64,000 nt of DNA, taken from Burkholderia anthina (GTDB taxonomy: Bacteria; Pseudomonadota; Gammaproteobacteria; Burkholderiales; Burkholderiaceae). Below, in pieces: positions 31,669-39,444 of this stretch (its first letter is position 1; each line of letters opens with the position of its first letter). The position numbers and the translations under genes were made by a program. The DNA lies in NCBI RefSeq assembly GCF_001547525.1, contig NZ_CM003768.1, positions 1,364,001 through 1,428,000 on the forward strand. Direction: 5' to 3'. The notes below the pieces were generated by a model. The model was not told where the DNA came from and made no database searches. It saw only the letters and a list, made by a program, of their open reading frames with translations.

Positions 31669-32846
31669 CTCTCACGACTCTCGCACCCACCATCGACGCG
31701 AACGGCATCACTGCCCCGACGTACGCGGACGTGTTCGCGTATCTGCAGGATCAGTACCGTTCGATTTACGGCGCCGACACGTATCTGGAGCCGGACAGCC
31801 AGGACGGTCAGTTGATCGGCGTGTTCGCGAAGGCCATCAGCGACGTCAACTCGGTCGCGATCGCGATCTACCGGTCGTTCAGCCCGGCGACGGCGCAGGG
31901 CGATGCGCTATCGAGCAACGTCAAGATCAACGGCATCGCGCGCAAGGTCGCGTCGTTCTCGAGCGCCGACCTGGTGCTGGTCGGGCAGACGGGCGCGACG
32001 ATCACCAACGGCGTCGCGAAGGACATCAACGGCGTGCAGTGGATGCTGCCGGCTACGGTGACGATCCCGCCGAGCGGCACGATCACCGTCACGGCCACAT
32101 GCGCGACGATCGGCGATGTCTCCGCGCGCGCGGGCACCATCAACCAGATTGCGACGCCGGCGCTCGGCTGGCAGTCGGTGACGAACCCGACGGATGCCGC
32201 CGAGGGCGCGCCCGTCGAGAAAGACCCGGTGCTGCGGCAGCGGCAGACGGTGTCGACGGCGCTGCCGTCGCTCACGGTGCTCGACGGCATCATTGGCGCA
32301 GTGGCGAATGTCCCGGGCGTCACCCGGTATGTCGCCTACGAAAACGACACCAGCGTGACCGACGCGAACGGCATCCCGTCGCACTCGATTTCTCTGGTCG
32401 TCGAGGGCGGCGACGCGACTGCCATCGCGAACGCGATCGCGGCAAAGAAGACGCCGGGGTCCGGGACCTACGGTACGACCGCCGTCATCGTCACGGACAT
32501 CTACGGTCGTCCGATCACAATCAGGTTCTTCCGGCCGGTGGCCGCGCCGATCACCGCGACGGTCACTCTGAAGGCGCTCACCGGCTACACCAGCCAGGCC
32601 GGCCAGCAGATCCAGCAAGCCGTGTCGGATTACATCAACGGCGTGCACATCGGCGGTGGCCTGTCCGGCAGCGTCGAATGGGGTGACGCGCTGACCGCGG
32701 CGAATGGCGTGGGCGGCGGCGTCACGTTCAAGCTGTCGGGGCTGGCGCTTTCCGGCCCGCGCGGCGCCGGCGCGCCGGACGTCGCGCTGCTGTTCAACGA
32801 AGCGGCGTCGTGCACGCCCGCGAATGTGACTTTGGTGGTGACGTGA
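31665..32846 (+). CDS. baseplate assembly protein J (gp47 family)
   Basis: A 393-residue protein with a GTG start at 31665. YADVFAYLQDQYRSIYGADT, YLEPDSQDGQLIGVFAKAIS and the central ITNGVAKDINGVQWMLPATV with VTNPTDAAEGAPVEKDPVLR are typical of the gpJ/gp47 wedge family. It forms the periphery of the baseplate on which tail fibres hang. Confidence 0.9.
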   Translation: MTLTTLAPTIDANGITAPTYADVFAYLQDQYRSIYGADTYLEPDSQDGQLIGVFAKAISDVNSVAIAIYRSFSPATAQGDALSSNVKINGIARKVASFSSADLVLVGQTGATITNGVAKDINGVQWMLPATVTIPPSGTITVTATCATIGDVSARAGTINQIATPALGWQSVTNPTDAAEGAPVEKDPVLRQRQTVSTALPSLTVLDGIIGAVANVPGVTRYVAYENDTSVTDANGIPSHSISLVVEGGDATAIANAIAAKKTPGSGTYGTTAVIVTDIYGRPITIRFFRPVAAPITATVTLKALTGYTSQAGQQIQQAVSDYINGVHIGGGLSGSVEWGDALTAANGVGGGVTFKLSGLALSGPRGAGAPDVALLFNEAASCTPANVTLVVT

Positions 32847-33508
32847 TGGCCGAGCTGACCGACTACACGGCGCTGATCACGTCCGAGCACCGCGACCTGC
32901 CGCGGTTTTCGGCGGTGCTCGGCGCGCTCGTGCAGCCGCTCGTCGATCAGATGAACGTGCTGCAGAGCATGCCGGGAAAGTTCGACCTCGATAACGCGGT
33001 CGGTGTGCAGCTCGACGACGTCGGCGTCTGGGTCGGCGTGTCGCGGAAGATCCGCACGCCGCTGTCCGGCATCTACTTCTCGTTCGATGTCGCTGGTCTC
33101 GGATTCGATCAGGGCATCTGGAAGGGGCCGTTCGACCCGGACACCGGCCTCACGGTGCTCGACGACGACACGTATCGGCTCGTCATCCGCGCGAAGATCG
33201 GCGCGAATCACTGGGACGGGACGCTCGAATCCAGCGCCGCGATCCTGAACAGCATCTTCGACGCGGACACGCACGTGTTCATCGAGGACCACCAGGACAT
33301 GTCGATGACGATCGGGATCGCGGGCAAGGTGCCGTCGGCCGTGTTCCTCGCGCTACTCGCGGGAGGCTATATCCCGCTGAAGCCGGAGGGGGTCCGCGTC
33401 GCGTACACCGTTGTCACATCAGTCGACGGATCACCACTTTTCGGGTTCGACATGGACTCCGACCTGGTCGCCGGATTCGACGCCGGTGTCTGGGGAACCA
33501 CTCTGTAA
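32846..33508 (+). CDS. baseplate protein, DUF2612 (gpI-like)
   Basis: A 220-residue protein starting MAELTDYTALITSEHRDLPR. The sequence FSAVLGALVQPLVDQMNVLQ, LDNAVGVQLDDVGVWVGVSR and YRLVIRAKIGANHWDGTLE is DUF2612, the counterpart of gpI in this group. It links wedge and tail fibre. ATG 32846 is preferred to the GTG at 32843. Confidence 0.85.
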   Translation: MAELTDYTALITSEHRDLPRFSAVLGALVQPLVDQMNVLQSMPGKFDLDNAVGVQLDDVGVWVGVSRKIRTPLSGIYFSFDVAGLGFDQGIWKGPFDPDTGLTVLDDDTYRLVIRAKIGANHWDGTLESSAAILNSIFDADTHVFIEDHQDMSMTIGIAGKVPSAVFLALLAGGYIPLKPEGVRVAYTVVTSVDGSPLFGFDMDSDLVAGFDAGVWGTTL

Positions 33509-33534
33509 CGGACGACATTTCTCGCGCATTGCAA

Positions 33535-33555
33535 GCCGCCTTCGGGCGGCTTTTT
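33535..33555 (+). terminator. terminator before the tail fibre gene
   Basis: GCCGCC, a TTCG tetraloop and GGCGGC (33535-33550), then TTTTT. CATTTCTGGAGC follows directly, containing the ribosome-binding site for the fibre gene at 33572. Confidence 0.8.
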
Positions 33556-33571
33556 CATTTCTGGAGCATCA

Positions 33572-34897
33572 ATGCCCACCATTCAGAACGACTTCCTGCC
33601 GTTCGCGACCGGCCCGGGTGCGAATGTTGTCGATCAGGCTACGTACAGTGCGCTCACGGCGCTCACGACGGGCTTCTTGTCCGGCACGGCGCAATCTCAG
33701 CAGCTCAACAAGGTTTGGCGCCAGTCGAGCATCATGTCTGCAGTGATCGCGCAGTTCATCGTCGCGCAGACCGGACAGGCCGCAGTCGACGACGGGACCA
33801 CGCCTACGCTGCTCGCCAATTTCACGAAGGCCGTGAATGCCGCATCGAAGCAGCGCGTCATCCTCACGGATACCGGTGCGGCGAACGCGTGTGCTGCTGC
33901 CAACCCGGTCCCCATGACCAGCCTGCCAACGGTGAGCGGCGTCGTGCAAACGATCAGCGTGAAGGCGAGCAACACGGGAGCGTCGACGTACGCGCCGGAC
34001 GGTCTTGCCGCGCGACCGATTTTTGGCCTCGGCGGCGCCGCGCTACAGGGCGGCGAGATGCCGGCGAACGGGATCGCGACGCTCGTTTCGTATGTCGGGC
34101 CCCTGCTCAATGGCGGAGTGCTCTGCTGGGTGTTGTTCGAGTGCATCGGCGGCGCGCAGCAGGTCGCGCCGGCGACACAGTTGCAGCATGCGCTGCAGCT
34201 CGGTCAGGCTACAGGACGCCTGCTCCGGACGACGGTCTACATCAATTCCGGTGGTGTGCTTCAATCGTCGATCGATGGAGCGGCGTTCGCGAATGCGAGT
34301 TCAACGTACACACCCCTCGCATTGACGACGTCGATCGAGGTCGAGGTGCTGGGCGGTGGGGGTGGAGGCGGCGGCGCGGCGTCTACCGGGGCAAACCAGG
34401 TTTCCGCGGGCGGCGGCGGCGGTGCAGGAGGCTATGCACGAAAGCGCATCATGGGGGGCTTCTCCGGCGTGACCGTGACGGTCGGTGCAGGTGGCACGGC
34501 GCCTGCCGGCGCGGCAGGTACAAGCGGCGGCTCGTCGTCATTCGGTCCACTGGTTTCGGCGACAGGGGGTGTTGGAGGGACGCTCGGTGCGGCCGCTTCG
34601 AGTACCACGAACTCGTTGAACGGCGGTTCGGCGGGCGGAGGCGGTTCGGGAGGCACGATCAACGGCGTCGGGGGTATGGGGCAATCCGCCTTTTATGCCC
34701 TCGTGCCGGTCAGCGGGAAAGGCGGAGGGTCGATGTACGGCGAGGGGGCGTTTCCGGTCAGCAATAACTCAGGTGGCAGCTCGGCAACATCGTACGGGGC
34801 CGGAGGCAGCGGCGGCTCGTTGACGCAGAATGCGGCCAGTCCGGCGGCAGGCGGCAACGGAGCGGGCGGATTGGTCATCGTTAGGGAGTATGCATGA
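33572..34897 (+). CDS. tail fibre with glycine-rich receptor-binding tip
   Basis: A 441-residue fibre. The N-terminal half (NDFLPFATGPGANVVDQATY, AQSQQLNKVWRQSSIMSAVI) is the attachment domain common to Burkholderia and other phage fibres. From residue about 258 to 436 it is a chain of Gly-rich loops (GGGGGGGGAAS, AGGGGGAGGYAR, GGSAGGGGSGG), ending in AGGLVIVREYA. Such blocks can pack as polyglycine-II helices with variable loops that bind receptors. It probably decides host range. Confidence 0.85.
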   Translation: MPTIQNDFLPFATGPGANVVDQATYSALTALTTGFLSGTAQSQQLNKVWRQSSIMSAVIAQFIVAQTGQAAVDDGTTPTLLANFTKAVNAASKQRVILTDTGAANACAAANPVPMTSLPTVSGVVQTISVKASNTGASTYAPDGLAARPIFGLGGAALQGGEMPANGIATLVSYVGPLLNGGVLCWVLFECIGGAQQVAPATQLQHALQLGQATGRLLRTTVYINSGGVLQSSIDGAAFANASSTYTPLALTTSIEVEVLGGGGGGGGAASTGANQVSAGGGGGAGGYARKRIMGGFSGVTVTVGAGGTAPAGAAGTSGGSSSFGPLVSATGGVGGTLGAAASSTTNSLNGGSAGGGGSGGTINGVGGMGQSAFYALVPVSGKGGGSMYGEGAFPVSNNSGGSSATSYGAGGSGGSLTQNAASPAAGGNGAGGLVIVREYA

Positions 34898-35094
34898 TGA
34901 AGATTTACGCGCGTGTAGACGATGACGTAGTCGTCGAGATCATTGAGCCGGTGACTGACGATCTCGGAAATGAAGTGCCTATCGAGGACCGTTTCACCCC
35001 CGAAATCGTCAAGCAGATGGTGGATGTAACCGGGCTTTCCCCAACGCCAGCGTGCTGGTGGACATATTTAAACGGCGAGTTTTCAGCCCCCTGA
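34894..35094 (+). CDS. small tail fibre companion protein
   Basis: A 66-residue protein with start overlapping the fibre stop. It begins MMKIYARVDDDVVVEIIEPV and contains PTPACWWTYLNGEFSAP, a form seen in small proteins following fibre genes (assembly chaperones or tip proteins). Only position and this pattern support the role. Confidence 0.65.
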   Translation: MMKIYARVDDDVVVEIIEPVTDDLGNEVPIEDRFTPEIVKQMVDVTGLSPTPACWWTYLNGEFSAP

Positions 35095-35138
35095 GAGTCA
35101 TGCTACTCTTCTCGCCAACAAAAACCGAGGGGGCCGCA

Positions 35139-36386
35139 ATGCTTGGCAAGGACGAGTTGGTTGCGTTGATGAATCGTGAGATTCCGGCAGGGGTAGATTG
35201 GAAGGCCGGCGCGGAAAAATATGTCGCGAGCTGCTTTGAGAAGATGGGGCGGGAAGAGATCGAGATATATTCCGCCAACAAGCCGTTCCGGGTTGTAGGA
35301 AGTGTCGACCCGACGCCTGCCATTGTTGAGTGCGTGCACTATCTGAACAATTTCGCCAATGCTTTGGCGCTTCTCAAACCGCGCCTCGGGTCGCGTGTGT
35401 TAGACGTTGCGTGCGGGGGCGGGTGGGTTTCTCATTATCTTAGCAAGCTCGGGTATTGGACGTACGGGATCGATATATCGAGCGACTTTATCGATCTTGC
35501 ACGCAGCCGCCTAGCCACCGACCCGTCGCTCAGGGTGACTCCGTCTGATGCGATCTCGCGGTTTCAAATCCTCGATATTGAAACGACACGCCTGCCCGAT
35601 CATCTCAAGGGCACCTTCGATATTATTTGGCTCGAATCCTGCCTCCACCATTTTGTCGATCCAGTTAAGGCGCTCGAACATCTAGTAGAAGGGCTATCTC
35701 CAGACGGGATAATCGTCCTGATTGAATTCGAAAATCGAGTTGCCGGCATCAAAGACGAGTACATGCAGGTGATGCGAGAGTTCGACACGCTGGAACGTCC
35801 CTATGCACGTTGGGAATTGGAAAATGCATTGGATCTCGTAGGCCTTTGCGAGCGCGAATTCGTTGGCTCGATCAATGGCTGGTTTTCGCCGCACGACCCG
35901 GCTACCGCGCACCTCGGGCAGGCGACGATATCCGGTGCAAACCAAATGAACCTCGCGATTTGCGCGAGGCAACCCGGACGACTCGACGCAATATTTCCCC
36001 ATCGGCTGCAACATAATGGTGTCTCGCTGCGCGGTGAGGCAGCAGTGAAATTTGGGCTTGGCTTCTACCCGAATGAAGGCGGATTCAGGTGGTGCGGACC
36101 AGCCGGCGAACTGACCGCGTCGCGCGATATGCCGGACGTAGCGCTCGACGTCGTAAGCATGCCGCTGCACGAGGAAGCCGGCACGCAGACGATCGTTGCG
36201 TACGGTCCGGGCGGAGAATTGTCCCGGGTTACGTTGAGCGCGCAGCATCCTTCGCGCACCCTGCAGTTGAAGAGCCTCGCGGCCGGTGATGTCGTTAGCC
36301 TGCATTCAACCGAGGCTTTCCGTCCTTCGTGGAGGGGCAGCGGCGACACGCGATTGCTGTCCTTCTACGTTCGAACCAACGACTGA
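35139..36386 (+). CDS. SAM-dependent methyltransferase cargo gene, possible surface-glycan modifier
   Basis: A 415-residue protein. The N-terminal Rossmann domain has SAM motif I RVLDVACGGGWVSHYLSK (residues 86-103), an acidic residue after strand 2 (GIDIS, D112) and LEHLVEGLSPDGIIVLIEFE. The C-terminal about 110 residues form a beta domain ending FRPSWRGSGDTRLLSFYVR, which resembles tails of Burkholderia polysaccharide-modifying enzymes. The start 35139 follows GAGGGGG. Codon choice is visibly more AT-rich than the neighbouring tail genes, suggesting transfer. It lies beside the tail fibre, where lysogenic-conversion genes often sit. Substrate not known. Confidence 0.8.
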   Translation: MLGKDELVALMNREIPAGVDWKAGAEKYVASCFEKMGREEIEIYSANKPFRVVGSVDPTPAIVECVHYLNNFANALALLKPRLGSRVLDVACGGGWVSHYLSKLGYWTYGIDISSDFIDLARSRLATDPSLRVTPSDAISRFQILDIETTRLPDHLKGTFDIIWLESCLHHFVDPVKALEHLVEGLSPDGIIVLIEFENRVAGIKDEYMQVMREFDTLERPYARWELENALDLVGLCEREFVGSINGWFSPHDPATAHLGQATISGANQMNLAICARQPGRLDAIFPHRLQHNGVSLRGEAAVKFGLGFYPNEGGFRWCGPAGELTASRDMPDVALDVVSMPLHEEAGTQTIVAYGPGGELSRVTLSAQHPSRTLQLKSLAAGDVVSLHSTEAFRPSWRGSGDTRLLSFYVRTND

Positions 36387-36419
36387 CCAGAATCAGTTCC
36401 AGCGCAACATTACAACAAG

Positions 36420-36440
36420 CCGCCCTTGGGCGGCTTTTTC
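36420..36440 (+). terminator. terminator before the lysis cassette
   Basis: GCCGCCC (36420-36426), loop TT, GGGCGGC (36429-36435), TTTTT. CCATTTCGGGGAATCG follows directly and leads into the holin ATG. The arrangement repeats that at 33535 and 20033. Confidence 0.75.
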
Positions 36441-36455
36441 CATTTCGGGGAATCG

Positions 36456-36638
36456 ATGAAGAGCGATCTCGCGACAAGCGCTGCGAAGGTGGCGCCGGCA
36501 GTGGGGAGCAACTTTTGGTTGTGGCTGACAAGCCACGACATCAACTGGTGGGTAGCCGTCGCGACGATCGCGTACATCGGGCTGCAGGCGTACTACCTGG
36601 TCAAGAACAAAGGGAAGAGGGCATTGCTCGATGGCTAA
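36456..36638 (+). CDS. holin, one predicted membrane segment
   Basis: A 60-residue protein starting MKSDLATSAAKVAPAVGSNF. It has one strong hydrophobic stretch (about residues 30-50, WWVAVATIAYIGLQAYYLV) and a basic C-terminus (KNKGKRALLDG). It overlaps the lysozyme gene by 8 bp. Its position in front of an endolysin supports a holin or pinholin role; topology is not certain. Confidence 0.75.
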   Translation: MKSDLATSAAKVAPAVGSNFWLWLTSHDINWWVAVATIAYIGLQAYYLVKNKGKRALLDG

Positions 36639-37128
36639 CGTACCGAAGAAGACACTGGCTGGTGTTGTGGGGGCTGCTGCGGCAGCCCTTCTTTTTTCCA
36701 TGGTCCCGAAGTTCGAGGGGCTCGAGCTCGTCGCGCGGCCGGACCCGATCGGCATCATCACGGCGTGCTACGGCGACACGAAGGACGTGCGCGCTGGCCA
36801 GCGCTTTACGCCGGACGAGTGCCGCGCGCGCCTCGAACAGCGGCTGATCGAGCACGCCGAGCCGGTTCTGAAATGCACGCCGGTCCTGAAGGGGCACACG
36901 TACCAGCTCGCGGCCGCGGTGAGCTTCGCCTACAACGTCGGCACGGGCGCGTACTGCGGCAGCACGACGGCGAAGCGGTTCAACGCTGGAGACTGGAAGG
37001 GCGCGTGCCGAGCGATGAATGAATCGGACAGCGGCAAGCAGCAATGGGTGTACGGAGGTGGCCACGTGCTGCCGGGGTTGGTCGAGCGTCGCGAATTCGA
37101 ACGCGCACTTTGCGAGCGCGGCCTATGA
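36631..37128 (+). CDS. endolysin, GH24 lysozyme with SAR-type N-terminus
   Basis: A 165-residue T4/P21-type lysozyme that cleaves peptidoglycan. The catalytic triad follows the E-x8-D-x5-T rule: E29 (KFEGLEL), D38 (RPDPIG) and T44 (GIITACYG). The N-terminus (TLAGVVGAAAAALLFSMVP) is a weakly hydrophobic Ala/Gly-rich segment like the signal-arrest-release anchors of P21 Lyz, so export by Sec without holin-dependent leakage is plausible. Several cysteines may take part in activation. Confidence 0.9.
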   Translation: MANVPKKTLAGVVGAAAAALLFSMVPKFEGLELVARPDPIGIITACYGDTKDVRAGQRFTPDECRARLEQRLIEHAEPVLKCTPVLKGHTYQLAAAVSFAYNVGTGAYCGSTTAKRFNAGDWKGACRAMNESDSGKQQWVYGGGHVLPGLVERREFERALCERGL

Positions 37129-37673
37129 CGACCATGAAGACCCACGAAACGCGGCGCACGCTCGCCGAGGACGTCTTCTATCCCGATCACGAACCGCGCA
37201 CCGAGTCGCCGACGTTCCGCGCGAGCAAGCGCGCGATGAAGGCGGCCGGCGGCTACGTCTGCGCGGTATGCGGCGACGACCAGGCGGTCGAGTCGCATCA
37301 CAGGTTCTTCGAGTGGGCGTTCTCGCGCGCTATCGACTGGAAGTGGATCCGCGGCGTCGCGCTCAACCAGATCGACACGATGTTCAGCCACAAGCTGCAG
37401 CGCATCGTGCCGATCCCGCGCCAGCACCCGATCTGGGACGTGATCAAGCTGACGCAGGGCTTCGACTGGGAGGCGTTCGACCCGGCCCGGCCGGAGGCAT
37501 TCGTCGACTCGACCTACAACCAACTGCTGCTGTGCGCGCTCCATCACCGGGGCAAGGACCACGGCCGGCACGAGGAAAGCGACCCGGTCTGGAGCGTGCA
37601 GGCGTTCCTGCTGGCTGGCTTCGTCTACTCGCCGGACGAGTTGAAGCAGCTGCATGCGAAGGAGCGGAAATGA
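37125..37673 (+). CDS. HNH-like nuclease candidate inside the lysis cassette
   Basis: A 182-residue protein starting MTTMKTHETRRTLAEDVFYP (ATG 37125, overlapping the lysozyme stop). It has YVCAVCGDD, ESHHRFFEWAF and LLLCALHHRGKDHGRHE: two Cys pairs and paired histidines arranged as in HNH-type zinc-supported nucleases. It stands between endolysin and spanins with 4-bp overlaps, so it is expressed with lysis genes. Its target is unknown; host DNA degradation at lysis or a packaging role are both possible. Confidence 0.65.
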   Translation: MTTMKTHETRRTLAEDVFYPDHEPRTESPTFRASKRAMKAAGGYVCAVCGDDQAVESHHRFFEWAFSRAIDWKWIRGVALNQIDTMFSHKLQRIVPIPRQHPIWDVIKLTQGFDWEAFDPARPEAFVDSTYNQLLLCALHHRGKDHGRHEESDPVWSVQAFLLAGFVYSPDELKQLHAKERK

Positions 37674-38149
37674 CACTTCTGAAACTGGTGTGTCCGTACG
37701 TGCTCGCCGTGCTGCTCGGCTTCGCCGCCGGCGTCTACGGCGAGCACCTGATCAGCGCGCGCGAGATCGCCGGCATGAAGGCCGACGCCGCGATGGCTCA
37801 AGCGAAGGCTGTGGATGCCGCGCGCGCCGAGGAACAACGCCGCACCGCGGCTCAATCGGAGATTGCGAAAGATGCGAACCAACAACGAACGGCCGCGCTT
37901 GCGGATGCTTTTGCTGCTCGTGCTGCCGCTGGCAGCCTGCAGCAGCGCGTCGACCAGTTCGTCGCCGCCGCCCGCCATCCCGCCGCTGCCGCCGGAGGCC
38001 CGGCAACCGGCGACGCCCTCGATCTGCTTGCCAACGTGCTCGGCCGCGCTGACGAGCGCGCGGGCGAACTGGCAGAGTACGCTGACCGTGCCCGCATCGC
38101 CGGCCAGCAGTGCGAGCGCGACTACGATGCGCTGACGCCGATACGTTGA
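37670..38149 (+). CDS. inner-membrane spanin subunit (Rz-like, DUF2514)
   Basis: A 159-residue i-spanin with an N-terminal membrane anchor (LLKLVCPYVLAVLLGFAAGV) and a long periplasmic coiled coil rich in Ala, Glu and Arg (AEEQRRTAAQSEIAKDANQQ), ending with RIAGQQCERDYDALTPIR, the DUF2514 pattern. It fuses inner and outer membranes at the last step of lysis together with the nested o-spanin. Confidence 0.88.
   Translation: MTLLKLVCPYVLAVLLGFAAGVYGEHLISAREIAGMKADAAMAQAKAVDAARAEEQRRTAAQSEIAKDANQQRTAALADAFAARAAAGSLQQRVDQFVAAARHPAAAAGGPATGDALDLLANVLGRADERAGELAEYADRARIAGQQCERDYDALTPIR
37872..38135 (+). CDS. outer-membrane lipoprotein spanin (Rz1-like), nested in Rz
   Basis: An 87-residue protein encoded entirely within the i-spanin gene in another frame. 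It begins MRTNNERPRLRMLLLLVLPL and has the lipobox LPLAAC, with acylation at the Cys near residue 22. A Pro-rich mature part (SSPPPAIPPLPPEARQPATP) follows, as is usual for Rz1. The start at 37872 has a plausible ribosome-binding site in GAAAGATG. Confidence 0.85.
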   Translation: MRTNNERPRLRMLLLLVLPLAACSSASTSSSPPPAIPPLPPEARQPATPSICLPTCSAALTSARANWQSTLTVPASPASSASATTMR

Positions 38150-38187
38150 TCTACTAGACTTCCGTCGTCTGGGTGACGGAGGCTGTC

Positions 38188-38388
38188 ATGGACGAACCTG
38201 AGATCGACTGGGAAGTGGCCCCGAAGAACGCTCGCTGGTGGGCCATGGATGCCGACGGACGTGCGTACTGGTATTCCATGCCGGACATCAAGCCGTTCAC
38301 GGACTTCTGGGGCGTCGATATGGTTGAGGCCCCGGCGTTCGAATTCGGCGGGGACTGGCGGATGAGCTTGGTCGAGCGGCCAACGTGA
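38188..38388 (+). CDS. 66-residue hypothetical protein after the lysis genes
   Basis: The start at ATG 38188 follows ACGGAGG. The sequence MDEPEIDWEVAPKNARWWAM with DGRAYWYSMPDIKPF is acidic and aromatic, possibly a small beta domain. It is the last rightward gene before two leftward accessory genes. The function is unknown. Confidence 0.6.
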   Translation: MDEPEIDWEVAPKNARWWAMDADGRAYWYSMPDIKPFTDFWGVDMVEAPAFEFGGDWRMSLVERPT

Positions 38389-38417
38389 CCGCTGGCGGTG
38401 TGCCGGGAGCGGTAGGG

Positions 38418-38807
38418 CTAGTTGATCGGTTCAAGGTAGAACCCGCGCGCCGTCAGGTCCATCTTCGCGTCGCTGAACGAGTCGAAAATGTCGTAGCCGC
38501 ATTCGACGTACGTGATCGTGTGGTCGAAGTCGAGGTGCTCGATATTGCGCTTCCACGTGAGAGGCAAGTCGGTCGAGTGTCCGGGATCGAAGTGAACGAC
38601 GCTCAGATACGGCGGACGGATGCCGCGAGGCGGATATTCCGTGCGTAGTACGAGCTCGACGTTCACGACAACATGGTGTTCCGGGATGCGGTCTGCGTAA
38701 CGCAGCAGGTACGCCCGCAGCGAGTGGCCGTCCTTTCGGTCTTGCGCCGAGGCGAAGCCAAACCAGTCGTCGTCGGAATCCCTGAATTCTTCCGCAATCG
38801 TGCGCAT
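38418..38807 (-). CDS. 129-residue hypothetical protein, leftward accessory gene
   Basis: The start at 38807 (MRTIAEEFRDSDDDWFGFAS) follows TTGGAGATCG. The middle (HHVVVNVELVLRTEYPPRGI, YLSVVHFDPGHSTDLPLTW) looks beta-rich. No motif is recognised. It is downstream of the SOS-box gene 38855-39307 with a gap of 47 bp and is probably co-transcribed with it. Confidence 0.6.
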   Translation of the reverse strand: MRTIAEEFRDSDDDWFGFASAQDRKDGHSLRAYLLRYADRIPEHHVVVNVELVLRTEYPPRGIRPPYLSVVHFDPGHSTDLPLTWKRNIEHLDFDHTITYVECGYDIFDSFSDAKMDLTARGFYLEPIN

Positions 38808-38854
38808 GTCGATCTCCAAGTGCGACGAACGTTCAGGATGCCATAGCCGCGCCC

Positions 38855-39307
38855 TCACTTCATGCCGGCGCGCAGCATCTCTTCTCCCAGCAGGTGGTAT
38901 AGCTTTCGAAACGGCCCAAACGGACCGTCCAGATCGCCACGGTTCGACGTCGCACTTTCGGTCGTCTGCCACCAGTCCATGACCTTTTCAAGAGATTTTC
39001 GCAGCGCCACGATCTCGAGGATCAGGCGCCGTACCTCGGGGTCGCGGTTGGTGCGCCAGAGCTCGCGCAGCTCCGCTTCGGTCGGGGCGACGAAGTCCGG
39101 CATCGGCACGTGGCGACGGATTGGCGCCCTCAGTGGCACCACATTTCGATCGACCTTCGTCTCCTCCAGCGGGCGCGGGTCCGATTCATCGGGGAACTGT
39201 CCGGTGTAGGACTGAAATTCTCCGCGCGTCACAGGGATGTGCGTGCGCCGGCGCTCCCCGGATTCGAGGTGCGTGTACTCCCAGATATAGGCCCAGCGCG
39301 GTTTCAT
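38855..39307 (-). CDS. 150-residue hypothetical protein behind a LexA box
   Basis: The protein begins MKPRWAYIWEYTHLESGERR and is basic and aromatic in the first third, with a helical C-terminal half (EAELRELWRTNRDPEVRRLI, LEIVALRKSLEKVMDWW). A LexA box CTGTATGAATGTACAG ends 15 bp upstream of the start codon, so SOS induction is expected. The family is not recognised. Orientation opposite to the late operon and position beside the attachment site mark it as accessory. Confidence 0.65.
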   Translation of the reverse strand: MKPRWAYIWEYTHLESGERRRTHIPVTRGEFQSYTGQFPDESDPRPLEETKVDRNVVPLRAPIRRHVPMPDFVAPTEAELRELWRTNRDPEVRRLILEIVALRKSLEKVMDWWQTTESATSNRGDLDGPFGPFRKLYHLLGEEMLRAGMK

Positions 39308-39321
39308 GATGCGACACGATG

Positions 39322-39337
39322 CTGTATGAATGTACAG
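39322..39337 (-). promoter_or_regulatory. LexA (SOS) box upstream of the 39307 gene
   Basis: CTGTATGAATGTACAG is the exact reverse complement of the box core at 3167-3182, and matches the CTGT-N8-ACAG sites in front of lexA (62896, 62916). It lies close enough to the start codon to cover the promoter. Confidence 0.8.
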
Positions 39338-39444
39338 TGTATCGCGTCGTGGTGTGATCTCGTCAAGCTGCAGAAATAGGGAGCGGATGTTGCGGTCGAG
39401 GGTGATACGATGAGATTCGATCCGAGAAAAATGGGGCCTGGACC

